Positions 44,081 to 52,381 of a stretch of DNA of 64,000 bases are shown here, piece by piece. A model generated the notes under the pieces. It was not told where the DNA came from, searched no databases, and was given only the letters and a program-made list of their open reading frames with translations. Positions within the stretch are counted from its first letter, which is position 1; every line of letters begins with the position of its first letter. Position numbers and translations under genes: made by a program. Source of the stretch: Pseudomonas citri (GTDB taxonomy: Bacteria; Pseudomonadota; Gammaproteobacteria; Pseudomonadales; Pseudomonadaceae); assembly GCF_025336485.1 (NCBI RefSeq), contig NZ_JAODAB010000002.1, positions 248,001 to 312,000 of the forward strand, read 5' to 3'.

Positions 44081-45556
44081 TCAATCATCCGCCTGTTCAT
44101 CTCCTTCACGACGGCTCATGCCGTACTTGCGCATCTTCTCCACCAGGGTGGTACGCCGAATGCGCAAACGCTCCGCGGCGCGGGCCACGATACCGTTGGC
44201 GTCGTCCAGGGCCTGCTGGATCAGCCCCTGCTCCAGGCCGCCCAGGTAGTCCTTGAGGTCCAGGCCTTCCGGCGGCAACAGGGCGCTGGCGGTGAAATCC
44301 GGCGTATGACCGTTGATTGCCACCCGTTCTTCCAGGTCGCTGCGCAGGCTATCGACCATTTGCTCGTCTTCATCGTCGACGTAGCGGAATTTCTTCGGCA
44401 GCTCGGTCACGCCGATCACCCCGTACGGGTGCATGATTGCCATGCGCTCCACGAGGTTGGCCAGCTCCCGGACGTTGCCCGGCCAGCCGTGACGACACAG
44501 GGACATGATCGCCGCCGAGTTGAAGCGGATCGAGCCACGCTTTTCGTGCTCCATGCGCGAGATCAGCTCGTTCATCAACAGCGGGATGTCCTCGACCCGC
44601 TCACGCAGCGGCGCCATCTCGATCGGGAACACGTTGAGGCGGTAATAAAGGTCTTCGCGGAAGCTGCCGATCTCGATCATGCTCTCGAGATTCTTGTGGG
44701 TCGCGGCGATGATCCGCACATCCACGCTCTGGGTCTTGTTGCTGCCCACGCGTTCAAACGTGCGTTCCTGCAAGACGCGCAGCAGCTTGACCTGCATTGG
44801 CAGCGGCATGTCGCCGATTTCATCGAGAAACAGCGTGCCGCCATTCGCCAGCTCGAACCGCCCGGCACGACTGGTGATTGCACCGGTAAAGGCGCCCTTC
44901 TCGTGCCCGAACAGTTCGCTTTCGAGCAGTTCGGCGGGAATCGCGCCACAGTTGACCGGCACGAACGGCGCTTCGCGGCGCTTGGAGTGATAGTGCAGAT
45001 TGCGCGCCACCACTTCCTTGCCGGTGCCCGACTCGCCCAGGATCAACACGCTGGCGTCGGTATCGGCCACTTGCTGCATCATCTGGCGCACATGCTGGAT
45101 CGCCCGGCTGGTGCCAACAAGACTGCGGAAAAGGTTGGGTTCGCGGTGCCTGCCACGCTCGCGAGCCTGGTCGTACATCTCGCGATAAACCTGGGCGCGG
45201 TGCAGCGAATCGAGCAATTTGCTGTAGCTGGGCGGCATTTCCAGGGTGGAAAGTACCCGGCGACGCTGGTCTTCAGGCAAGTCAAGGGAAGAATTTTCGC
45301 CCATTAGCAAAACGGGAAGGAACTCATCCCAGGTTGAGAGTGTCTTTAACAAGCCCAACAGAGTTGCGGGAGCATTTACGGTCCCGATGAGGACACAAAT
45401 GACTTCACGACTGGACGACAGAGAGCCGACTGCCTGCTGCCAATCATGGCTGCCACAGGGCAAATTTTCTTCACCGAGAAAATTCAGGATCACCGCCAGG
45501 TCACGGCGGCGGACGCTATCGTCATCGATCAGGAGAATTTTGGTTTCACGCCACAT
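44081..45556 (-). CDS. fleQ: Master flagellar regulator FleQ (sigma-54 activator, c-di-GMP responsive)
   Basis: 491 residues. An atypical N-terminal FleQ domain (about 1-120) lacks the phospho-acceptor Asp (the site reads VLIGTV). AAA+ domain at about 143-375: Walker [21 protein letters not shown], sigma-54 loop GAFTGA in [12 protein letters not shown], Walker [15 protein letters not shown], and a second-region [16 protein letters not shown]-terminal Fis HTH ([20 protein letters not shown]). It drives class II flagellar operons with sigma-54 and controls exopolysaccharide genes. Confidence 0.96.
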   Translation of the reverse strand: MWRETKILLIDDDSVRRRDLAVILNFLGEENLPCGSHDWQQAVGSLSSSREVICVLIGTVNAPATLLGLLKTLSTWDEFLPVLLMGENSSLDLPEDQRRRVLSTLEMPPSYSKLLDSLHRAQVYREMYDQARERGRHREPNLFRSLVGTSRAIQHVRQMMQQVADTDASVLILGESGTGKEVVARNLHYHSKRREAPFVPVNCGAIPAELLESELFGHEKGAFTGAITSRAGRFELANGGTLFLDEIGDMPLPMQVKLLRVLQERTFERVGSNKTQSVDVRIIAATHKNLESMIEIGSFREDLYYRLNVFPIEMAPLRERVEDIPLLMNELISRMEHEKRGSIRFNSAAIMSLCRHGWPGNVRELANLVERMAIMHPYGVIGVTELPKKFRYVDDEDEQMVDSLRSDLEERVAINGHTPDFTASALLPPEGLDLKDYLGGLEQGLIQQALDDANGIVARAAERLRIRRTTLVEKMRKYGMSRREGDEQADD

Positions 45557-45725
45557 GCAATAGCAACTTCCCTAGTCAACTCAATACCCGAAATTAGGGG
45601 GCAAGCTCGACGCTTGCAGACTTGTCACGCCTGTAGACGCCTGAAATCTGTAAACAGCTACTAGTTAAGTCAAAAAAACGTGCACAGTCAAATTTATGGC
45701 GCACTTTGTTCGGATTAACTGAGCA
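45557..45725 (-). promoter_or_regulatory. fleQ upstream region with a possible sigma-70 promoter
   Basis: 169 bp between fliT and fleQ, clearly AT-richer than the genes. Read on the minus strand, a TTGACT (-35) is followed 17 nt later by TTAACT (weak -10), and a second TTTTTGACT lies between them, so TTTGACT occurs twice about 20 bp apart. These could be promoter parts or repressor/FleQ half-sites. No sigma-54 element is seen, as expected for the top of the cascade. Confidence 0.35.
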
Positions 45726-46022
45726 TTAACCGAACAGATGGTAAACCTTTGCCGCGTTCTGCGCTTGATGGACTTGCGACATTTCATCGACGATTGCCTG
45801 ACGCTCCCCAGTCGCCGCCTCCAGCAACAATCGATACACCCCTAGCAAATCTTCCAGGTTGTGGCGCAACGCCGCCTCATCAACGCCGGACTCGCTCAGA
45901 ATGTCTTCCATGCAGGAACGACACGCCACATCCAATTGACCGATCGCCTCCCAATTACGCTCAGCCAGGGCATCGACCAGGGCGTCACGGGTTTGTTCGA
46001 TTCGCTGCAAGACAAGACTCAT
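45726..46022 (-). CDS. fliT: Flagellar chaperone FliT
   Basis: 98 residues, all helical, starting MSLVLQRIEQTRDALVDAL, with a position directly after fliS. The size and placement match the FliT/FleP-type protein of Pseudomonas, which binds the cap protein FliD or affects filament/pilus length. Identity rests mainly on context. Confidence 0.75.
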   Translation of the reverse strand: MSLVLQRIEQTRDALVDALAERNWEAIGQLDVACRSCMEDILSESGVDEAALRHNLEDLLGVYRLLLEAATGERQAIVDEMSQVHQAQNAAKVYHLFG

Positions 46023-46033
46023 GAGCGTGCTCC

Positions 46034-46429
46034 TCAGAATTGCGGACCCGGTGCGGCAATGCCGTCCCAGCCTTCCTTGACCGTGCGCAGCAGCTCGGCG
46101 ACTTCGTCGAGGATCTTCGGATCGGTCTTGGCGTTGGCTTCAGCCAGGCGTTTCATCATGTAGGTATAGAGACTGTCCAGCTCACTCACGGCCTCAGCCT
46201 GGTTTTCCAGGTCCAAGCCCTCACGCAGGCCGCCAATGATGCCAATGGCCTTGCTGATCAGTACACCCTTGTTCGGGATGTCCTTGCGCTCCATCGCACC
46301 TTTGGCCTGGGCAATGCGATCCAACCCTCCTTCCATCAGCATCTGCACCAGACGATGGGGACTTGCTTCGGAGGTTTGCGCCTGGGCGCCAATCTTCTGG
46401 TACTGGCGAAGGGCTAACATCGGATTCAT
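46034..46429 (-). CDS. fliS: Flagellin export chaperone FliS
   Basis: 131 residues with the FliS hallmarks YQKIGAQAQTSEASPHRLVQ, LMEGGLDRIAQAKGAME and SELDSLYTYMMKRLAEANAK. It caps the C-terminus of flagellin and delivers it to FlhA. Located 129 bp after fliD, behind a terminator hairpin, so it may be expressed partly by read-through. Confidence 0.95.
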   Translation of the reverse strand: MNPMLALRQYQKIGAQAQTSEASPHRLVQMLMEGGLDRIAQAKGAMERKDIPNKGVLISKAIGIIGGLREGLDLENQAEAVSELDSLYTYMMKRLAEANAKTDPKILDEVAELLRTVKEGWDGIAAPGPQF

Positions 46430-46509
46430 GTTCTACCTCATCAAAAATCTTTGGTCCGTATGAACAGCGTATCGACGCTGCGTCAAAAAACTTTAGATCG
46501 AAAAAGCCG

Positions 46510-46545
46510 AAAGCCCGGAGCGCTGGAAACGCTACCGGGCTTTTT
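46510..46545 (-). terminator. Hairpin terminator downstream of fliD
   Basis: Stem AAAGCCCGG/CCGGGCTTT with internal GCG/CGC pairing and U-rich flanks on both sides, so it could act in either direction. It begins about 14 bp after the fliD stop, between fliD and fliS. Confidence 0.72.
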
Positions 46546-46558
46546 GTTTCGATCGCTA

Positions 46559-47992
46559 TCAACTGTTTTTCTGTTGCGCAGTCAACGCCTCGAACATCGA
46601 GGTGATGTTGCTGGCAGTGGCTTTAAGCTTGCCGACGAGGGTGTCCATGTCATTGTACTTTTTGGTAAGTACCGCCGTCAGGGTTTCGATCCGGCGATCA
46701 AGGGCCAACTGATCATCACTCAGCTTCGTCTTGATACGATCCAGGTTCTTGGAACGAGCCGTCAGAATGTTATCGACAGCCTTGCCATTGGAATCCTTCT
46801 TGCCAGTCTCGGTGTAGGGCTTGAGAGCATCCTGCATGCGCTCGATCAGGCCATTATCGCCAGTGAAGAGGGTCTGGACTTCGCCACCCAACTGCTTGTC
46901 GTTCAGGGCCTGGGTGAATTTCACGCTATCGAAATCCAGGGCGCCCGTGGTTTGGTTAGTGGTAATCCCGAGCTGAGACAAGACTGTCAATTTGTCGCCC
47001 GCACCGGTCTCGGACAGCGGCGCACGAATGGCGGCCAACAACGAGCGGGGCAACGAGTCACCGGTCAATGCCGCCGAAACCGGATTACCGTCAGCATCTG
47101 TGGTTGGCTTGGTGAGCGAAGTCACGGCCTTGGCAATGGCGTTATAGGCGTCGACGAACTTCTGGATCGAAGCCTTCAGGCCATCGGCGTTGGTGGAAAC
47201 GGTGACGGTCGTCGGACCGCTGTTGGCGACGAGCAACGTCATGCTCAAACCGGAAACTACGTTATCCAGCTTGTTGGTTGGGCTGGTCATCGCGAGCCCA
47301 TCGACAGTGAATACCGCATCCTTGGCAATGCTGATGGAGCCCGAGGAAGTCGCGCTGGGCGTCCCCATCAAGGTGGAACCGTCTGCGGTCAGACTGGCGA
47401 TGCCACTGAGGGAAATATCATTGCCCGCACCGGTCTTGGTCGACCCTACCACCAGCCTCGAACCGAAGCTGTCGGTCACGATGTTGGCAGTCAGGCCACT
47501 GGAGGAATACGTGCTGTTGATCGCATCCCGGACCGACTGCAAGGTCCCATCGGCCGGTACGTCCAAGGTGTAGTCCTTGCCTCCCTGGCTGATCGTCAGC
47601 GTACCCGCCCCTACCAGGCTGGAAGTGCCACCTGCGAAAGCGGCCGTTGCGACTTTCGAAGACGTCGCCAGCTGCGTGACATCGACCGAATAGGTACCAC
47701 TGACCGCTGAGTTACCCGCTGTCACCGTCAATGCGCTGTTATTGGCCGACGTGGCAGCGACCCCAGTGAACTGCGGAGTAGTCGTACTACCCAGGCTTTC
47801 AAGCGAGGACTGGAACGTAGCCAGCAACGACTTCAGGGTGCCAATCGCCGAGATGTTGGCGGTATTGGTCTTGGTGGCGCGGTCGATCTGACCCTGCTTG
47901 GCCGCCTTGTCAGAATCCACCAATGCCTTGACGATAGCAGTGGTATCAAGGCCGGAGCCTAAACCCAAGCCAGGTAGAATTGGACTTGCCAT
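46559..47992 (-). CDS. fliD: Flagellar filament cap protein FliD
   Basis: 477 residues. N-terminal SPILPGLGLGSGLDTTAIVK and a C-terminal coiled coil (LDRRIETLTAVLTKKYNDMD) are the terminal domains that contact flagellin; the middle is a Ser/Thr/Gly-rich variable region exposed at the filament tip. No cysteine is seen. It promotes flagellin polymerisation. Confidence 0.96.
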   Translation of the reverse strand: MASPILPGLGLGSGLDTTAIVKALVDSDKAAKQGQIDRATKTNTANISAIGTLKSLLATFQSSLESLGSTTTPQFTGVAATSANNSALTVTAGNSAVSGTYSVDVTQLATSSKVATAAFAGGTSSLVGAGTLTISQGGKDYTLDVPADGTLQSVRDAINSTYSSSGLTANIVTDSFGSRLVVGSTKTGAGNDISLSGIASLTADGSTLMGTPSATSSGSISIAKDAVFTVDGLAMTSPTNKLDNVVSGLSMTLLVANSGPTTVTVSTNADGLKASIQKFVDAYNAIAKAVTSLTKPTTDADGNPVSAALTGDSLPRSLLAAIRAPLSETGAGDKLTVLSQLGITTNQTTGALDFDSVKFTQALNDKQLGGEVQTLFTGDNGLIERMQDALKPYTETGKKDSNGKAVDNILTARSKNLDRIKTKLSDDQLALDRRIETLTAVLTKKYNDMDTLVGKLKATASNITSMFEALTAQQKNS

Positions 47993-48054
47993 GTGGGACT
48001 CCCTTCAGTGTGTCGCCGGCCTTTTGACCTTTACAACGCCCAAAAGAACTAAAC

Positions 48055-48071
48055 AACAAAATTCGTGCCAG
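48055..48071 (-). promoter_or_regulatory. Near-consensus sigma-54 promoter for fliD
   Basis: Minus strand CTGGCACGAATTTTGTT: perfect TGGCACG at -24 and TTGT in place of TTGC at -12, GG-N10-GT. Predicted leader of about 52 nt. It starts 4-5 bp after the flaG stop codon. Confidence 0.6.
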
Positions 48072-48074
48072 CTG

Positions 48075-48440
48075 TCAGGCTTCTGCGCTGAACAACAGGC
48101 TGTTTGCATCATTCAAACTATTAGCCAGCTTAAGAACTTCTTCATTCGGGATCTGGCGAATCACCTCGCCGGACTCACTGGCAATAACCTTGACCACTAC
48201 TTTGCCTGAAGGCTCGTCAATCGAGAACTCCAGATTACGCTTGACCGACTGAACGAACTTCTCGATTTCCTGGACAGCTTTCTTGAGTCTGTCCTGCTCG
48301 GCAGCGGCGTCCTTGGGAACTTCTTTGACCGATTTCACAGGCGCAGTATCAGCCCGAGGCTTCTCCACTGGCTTGTCGGCCACTGTTGGCGCCGGCTTGG
48401 CCGCTGGATAAGACAAGTTCAGCTTTACGCTCATATCCAT
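48075..48440 (-). CDS. flaG: Flagellar protein FlaG
   Basis: 121 residues from the ATG at 48440 (MDMSVKLNLSY), 8 nt after AGAGG; the earlier GTG/ATG codons at 48449 and 48446 overlap that site. Disordered, Lys/Ala/Pro-rich N-terminus and a FlaG domain (about 65-118) with NLEFSIDEPSGKVVVKVIAS and GEVIRQIPNEEVLKLANSL. It is linked to filament length control. Lies 72 bp downstream of fliC. Confidence 0.9.
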   Translation of the reverse strand: MDMSVKLNLSYPAAKPAPTVADKPVEKPRADTAPVKSVKEVPKDAAAEQDRLKKAVQEIEKFVQSVKRNLEFSIDEPSGKVVVKVIASESGEVIRQIPNEEVLKLANSLNDANSLLFSAEA

Positions 48441-48512
48441 GTCCATCACCTCTTGAACGGAAAAAGCGAGAGAGTACGCAAGCGCACCCCCCCGCTAAAA
48501 CTCATCCAGCTA

Positions 48513-49364
48513 TTACTGAAGCAGCTTCAGTACAGCGGATGGCAGTTGGTTGGCCTGGGCCAGAACCGAAGTGGAAGCCTGTTGCAGAGTTTGCTGCTTG
48601 GTCAGCTGGGCAGTTTCTGCAGCAAAGTCGGTGTCTTGTACGCGACCCAGTGCAGCACTGGCGTTTTCGTTGATGTTCTGCAGGTTGGAGATGGTGCTGG
48701 TCAGACGGTTTTGTGCAGCACCGAGGTCAGCACGGCTGGAGTTGATGGTCGCCAGAGCAGCGTCGATCTTGTCGATAGCATTCGCGGTGGCGGTTTCTGC
48801 AGAGGCGCTGTCAACAGCACTGATCACGACAGTGGCAGAGTCAACGCTCAGGGTCGCTGCGTCGAAACCGCTGTCCAGGGTCAGAGTGATCTGGTTGTCA
48901 GCACCGGTGTTGGAACCGACCTGGAAGGTCATGGTGCCAGCGGAACCGTCGATCAGGTTCTTACCGTTCAGGTTGGTCGAGTTGGCGATACGGGTCAGTT
49001 CGTCCGACATCTGAGCAAATTCTTTGTTCAGAGCGGTACGGTCTGCGGTGCCGTTGGAGTCGTTTCGTGCTTGTACAGCCAGTTCACGCATACGCTGCAG
49101 GATGTTGGTGGACTCTTGCAGAGCACCTTCAGCGGTCTGGGCGATGGAGATACCGTCGTTGGCGTTTTTGATCGCAACGGTCTGACCGCGGATTTGCGAA
49201 GTCATACGGGTAGCGATTTGCAGGCCGGCGGCGTCGTCTTTGGCGCTGTTGATTTTCAGACCGGAAGACAGACGGGTCATCGAAGTGGACAGCGCATCGG
49301 AAGCCTTGTTCAGGTTCTTTTGAACGTTCAACGATGTGACGTTAGTGTTTACTGTTAAAGCCAT
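48513..49364 (-). CDS. fliC: Flagellin FliC
   Basis: 283 residues, short for a flagellin but usual for P. fluorescens-type bacteria. N-terminal D0/D1 ([40 protein letters not shown], Arg in [11 protein letters not shown]) and C-terminal D1/D0 ([34 protein letters not shown]) frame a small central region (about 140-205) rich in Ser, Thr and Ala, the likely O-glycosylation surface given the maf/pse genes next door. Strong sigma-28 promoter at 49445. Confidence 0.97.
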   Translation of the reverse strand: MALTVNTNVTSLNVQKNLNKASDALSTSMTRLSSGLKINSAKDDAAGLQIATRMTSQIRGQTVAIKNANDGISIAQTAEGALQESTNILQRMRELAVQARNDSNGTADRTALNKEFAQMSDELTRIANSTNLNGKNLIDGSAGTMTFQVGSNTGADNQITLTLDSGFDAATLSVDSATVVISAVDSASAETATANAIDKIDAALATINSSRADLGAAQNRLTSTISNLQNINENASAALGRVQDTDFAAETAQLTKQQTLQQASTSVLAQANQLPSAVLKLLQ

Positions 49365-49444
49365 GACGAATTCCTCGTTGGTTGGGTACTGCGGCTTCCG
49401 GCCCTGGCAACCGCCGGGTGTGGCCTAGAGAACCTTCGTAATAG

Positions 49445-49471
49445 TTATCGTCGTAATCGGAACTTGCTTTA
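49445..49471 (-). promoter_or_regulatory. Sigma-28 (FliA) promoter for fliC
   Basis: Minus strand TAAAGCAA, 11 nt, GACGATAA, against the consensus TAAAGTTT-N11-GCCGATAA with exact spacing. Predicted start near 49438 gives a leader of about 74 nt carrying a GAGGAATT ribosome site. Confidence 0.88.
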
Positions 49472-49490
49472 GCAGTTTTTTCAAAATTTT

Positions 49491-49506
49491 TGCCATCAGC
49501 GTGCCA
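49491..49506 (-). promoter_or_regulatory. Possible second, sigma-54-like promoter upstream of fliC
   Basis: Minus strand TGGCACGCTGATGGCA: consensus TGGCACG at -24 and GC at -12 with N10 spacing, but TGGC instead of TTGC at -12. It lies 20 bp upstream of the sigma-28 promoter. Confidence 0.35.
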
Positions 49507-49618
49507 CCCCTCTTAAATCAAGGGCTTAGCCGGATTTGCAGGGTAAAAAAATGGCGCCAGGGAACTGTCGGACTCCGACTACGGCAGAGCGGCGACACCG
49601 CCCCACCGAAGAAAGTGT

Positions 49619-49888
49619 TCAAATCGTCAGACTTGGGATCAACAGCTCAACCAGCTCGTACTCAAGATAGTCAGCCAGCGAGAGCCAGTTCTGAGCCTGC
49701 TGGTCATCGAACATCAGCGCAAGCAACCCACCCCACGCCACCTGGGCATCGCCGGACATACGTTCGATCAATGGCTGTGCCGCTTCGACCAAGGCCACCA
49801 TCGCCAGCCCCGCCTCGACATCTCGTCCAAGACGAAACAGTCGCGCGCATCCACGAGCCTCATCGATCACGCCTTCAAGCCTGGTCAT
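49619..49888 (-). CDS. Small acidic protein of the flagellin glycosylation locus, unknown
   Basis: 89 residues, helical, no membrane segment: MTRLEGVIDEARGCARLFRL and a C-terminal NWLSLADYLEYELVELLIPS. Its ATG overlaps the stop of the Maf glycosyltransferase gene (ATGA), so the two are translationally coupled and probably cooperate. The placement between maf and fliC suggests a chaperone or partner for flagellin modification; no family recognised. Confidence 0.75.
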   Translation of the reverse strand: MTRLEGVIDEARGCARLFRLGRDVEAGLAMVALVEAAQPLIERMSGDAQVAWGGLLALMFDDQQAQNWLSLADYLEYELVELLIPSLTI

Positions 49889-51174
49889 TGCACAAACTCC
49901 GGATGAAACGCCGTGCCGACAATCATCGCCCCATCCCGACTGCTGTTGTAGAAACGCACCTGGGGATGCCCGGCGATGAACCGTTCCAACTCACACAGAT
50001 AGCTACGGAAATTGAGCTGGGTCTTGACCCGTCGGCCATGACCATCACGCACCCAATGTCTGGCCGCACCGAGTTGCGGACCCAGATCGCCATCGCCCCA
50101 ACCGGCGTGGGTCTTGTCGTGAGGAAAAGCGAAATCGGCGCCGAACAAAGTAATTTGCGTGGCCCCCATCCTCACCGCCAGATCCACTGCCGGATGAATC
50201 ACGCTCCCCCCCACATACAACTCACCGCGGGGAAGCTGCTCGCGCATCCGACGATAGATCGGACTGGATGAATAACCGACGTAACGCGTTCCTTGCCAGG
50301 CTTCGATGACCGAGGGATCGGCCATTGGCAGGTAGACCAGCGCGATGCCAGCAGTACCTTCGGGAGGGAGATGGCGCATGGAAATGCGCTGATCGATGCT
50401 GACCACCACATCCGGACGGATGCCATGATTGAGCAATGGCCAATAAGCCGTATCGACGCAAATCAACAGCGGCCGTCCGGGCCGCTCACCCAGGCTGCGC
50501 AGTCTCTCGAAGTGCTGTTCGAGGCTGGGCCCGGTGGCGACGACAAAAGCTTCCCGGCCGCCCAAGGAGCCGAACAGTTCGGCGACATCCCGATCTGCTT
50601 TCACCAGGCCGAAAGTGGCTTGCAAGCGCTCGACAATCTCCGGAGCCTCGGGGTCGAATTCACGGTTGTTGAAGGCCAGGTGGGTTTCGCTGATCAACCG
50701 ATCACGAATCTTCGCATTGAAATCATCAGCCAGCACCAACTCGGAAGGCACGGCAAAAAAAGGCAGCTGGATTTCCGCCTGGCCGCCGGCGTAAAGCAAT
50801 TCGACCCGAGGATCGGTGAGCCATGGCAACTGATCCAGGACCTGCAGCACCAGGGCGAACACCGAGCCGTTGAGGATGTGCACACACAGGTGCTCCAGCC
50901 CTGCCCGCTCCAGCAACCGGTTCTGCAGATCCCCAAGGCCGGTGCCATAGACATGCACGATGGCGGCATCCGGCAGGCTGGCGGCTTGCAGGTCTGCCTC
51001 GGAGAGACGGTCATGGCGACTGGTCAGCTGGATGCCGTTGACGCTCAGGGTCGACCCCAGGCCTTCAACCAGATCAACCTGCAAGTCATGGGTATCCTCC
51101 AGGCGCAGACGCCCGGCCAGCACAGGCCAGCGTCGCTCGATCACCTGCAGATTGCGCTCAAAGAACTCGCTCAT
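49885..51174 (-). CDS. Maf-family flagellin glycosyltransferase (DUF115)
   Basis: 429 residues. The central DUF115/MptE-like domain (about 205-370) has GREAFVVATGPSLEQHFERL, then LLICVDTAYWPLLNHGIRPD and the family's GADFAFPHDKTHAGWG. Motility accessory factors of this type transfer pseudaminic or legionaminic acid to Ser/Thr of flagellin before export. The complete pse gene set upstream and fliC downstream support pseudaminic acid as donor sugar. The start at 51174 lies only 23 nt after a strong terminator. Confidence 0.88.
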   Translation of the reverse strand: MSEFFERNLQVIERRWPVLAGRLRLEDTHDLQVDLVEGLGSTLSVNGIQLTSRHDRLSEADLQAASLPDAAIVHVYGTGLGDLQNRLLERAGLEHLCVHILNGSVFALVLQVLDQLPWLTDPRVELLYAGGQAEIQLPFFAVPSELVLADDFNAKIRDRLISETHLAFNNREFDPEAPEIVERLQATFGLVKADRDVAELFGSLGGREAFVVATGPSLEQHFERLRSLGERPGRPLLICVDTAYWPLLNHGIRPDVVVSIDQRISMRHLPPEGTAGIALVYLPMADPSVIEAWQGTRYVGYSSSPIYRRMREQLPRGELYVGGSVIHPAVDLAVRMGATQITLFGADFAFPHDKTHAGWGDGDLGPQLGAARHWVRDGHGRRVKTQLNFRSYLCELERFIAGHPQVRFYNSSRDGAMIVGTAFHPEFVQ

Positions 51175-51197
51175 GGCGTCTCGCTTTTCGATCAGGC

Positions 51198-51236
51198 AAA
51201 AAAATAGCGTTCAAGGTTACACCTTGGACGCTATTT
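51198..51236 (-). terminator. Strong intrinsic terminator between the KAS III gene and maf
   Basis: Long stem of 16 bp with one mismatch (AAATAGCGTCCAAGGT pairing with ACCTTGAACGCTATTT) and a 3-nt loop, ending in seven Us. It starts 22 bp after the KAS III stop codon and ends 23 nt before the maf ATG. Confidence 0.93.
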
Positions 51237-51257
51237 CTTACCTGGGTTTAACAGGTA

Positions 51258-52184
51258 TCAAGGACGGTAGATGATCGCCGAACCCCAGGACAGTCCCACG
51301 CCGAAACCGCTCAATGCCACGCGCTTCCAGTCGGAATCGAGCACGTGCTTCTCCAACAGCAATGGAATGCTCGACGACACGGTGTTGCCGGTCTCGACCA
51401 TGTCCTTGAGGAACTTCTCCGGCTCACCTTCAAAACGCCGGGCCACGGCATCAACGATTGCCGCACTGCCCTGGTGGATGCAGAACGCATCGATATCCTC
51501 AGGCTGCAGGCCGGAATCGGCGAGCAATTCGTGAAGATGCGCCGGAACCTTGAGCAAGGCGAAGTTGAACACCTGGCGGCCGTTCATGAAAAACACGCCG
51601 TCACTGACTTTAAGGTGCGGCGCTCCGGAACCGTCGGTGCCGAACTTGGACTTGCCCAGTTGCCATGGGGCATCTTCGCCCATCCAGGTGGCAGTGGCCG
51701 CGTCGCCGAACAGCATCGTGGTGTTGCGGTCTTCCGGGTTGACGATTTTCGAGTACGGGTCGGCGGTCACCAGTAGGCCGTTCTTCAGGCCAGCGGCCTC
51801 CATGAAGCCCTTGATGGCGTAGATACCATAGACGTACCCCGAGCACCCCAGGGAAATATCGAATGCCGCCACGGTGGTAGGCAGGCCAAGCTTGTCCTGG
51901 ACAATGGCGGCCGTATGGGGCAAGCCTTCTTCGTCACCGTTCTGGGTCACGACGATCAGCACGTCGATGGATTCGCGTTTCAGGTCGGGATTGTTGGCAA
52001 ACAGCGCGTTGACCGCTTCGACACACAAGTCCGAGGTTTCCTGCCCTTCATGCTTGCGCGGCAGGAAAGCGGAACCGATCTTGCCCAGGATGAACTCTTC
52101 ATCCTTTTCAAATTTCGCACCCTGTGCGTAATTGTCCACGCCGGCTACAGGAACGTAGCTCGCAATGCTTTTTATGCCAATCAT
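51258..52184 (-). CDS. Beta-ketoacyl-ACP synthase III-like condensing enzyme of the flagellin glycosylation locus
   Basis: 308 residues with the thiolase-fold KAS III triad: Cys in DISLGCSGYVYGI (about 117), His in FCIHQGSAAIVDAVARR (about 235-250) and Asn in ETGNTVSSSIPLLL (about 268). Only slightly shorter than FabH (317). GGGAAG precedes the ATG at 52184. Similar genes sit in the flagellin glycosylation islands of P. syringae (orf3) and P. aeruginosa a-type strains, so it probably makes an acyl group for the glycan, not housekeeping fatty acids. No acyl carrier protein or ketoreductase gene is visible nearby. Confidence 0.88.
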   Translation of the reverse strand: MIGIKSIASYVPVAGVDNYAQGAKFEKDEEFILGKIGSAFLPRKHEGQETSDLCVEAVNALFANNPDLKRESIDVLIVVTQNGDEEGLPHTAAIVQDKLGLPTTVAAFDISLGCSGYVYGIYAIKGFMEAAGLKNGLLVTADPYSKIVNPEDRNTTMLFGDAATATWMGEDAPWQLGKSKFGTDGSGAPHLKVSDGVFFMNGRQVFNFALLKVPAHLHELLADSGLQPEDIDAFCIHQGSAAIVDAVARRFEGEPEKFLKDMVETGNTVSSSIPLLLEKHVLDSDWKRVALSGFGVGLSWGSAIIYRP

Positions 52185-52381
52185 TACGGCTTCCCAATAA
52201 AAAACAGCCCAATACCACCGCTCGCACAGAATCGAGGGGCGCCGACAAACGGGAAGTGCAGAGGGCTATCACTGGACCTGATAAAGGCCTGGCGCCATCT
52301 TCCCGGTCAATACAATACAGTGAAGATGCGCGTTATGACTCGCAGGTCACGCCAATTTTCCGAATATGCGCGATCAGAAAG
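52185..52381. other. Intergenic region upstream of the KAS III gene
   Basis: 197 bp separating pseI from the KAS III gene. It must carry the KAS III promoter if that gene is not cotranscribed with pseI. A TTGACC on the minus strand (about 52305-52310) has no good -10 partner. No ORF, no clear terminator after pseI. Confidence 0.45.
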
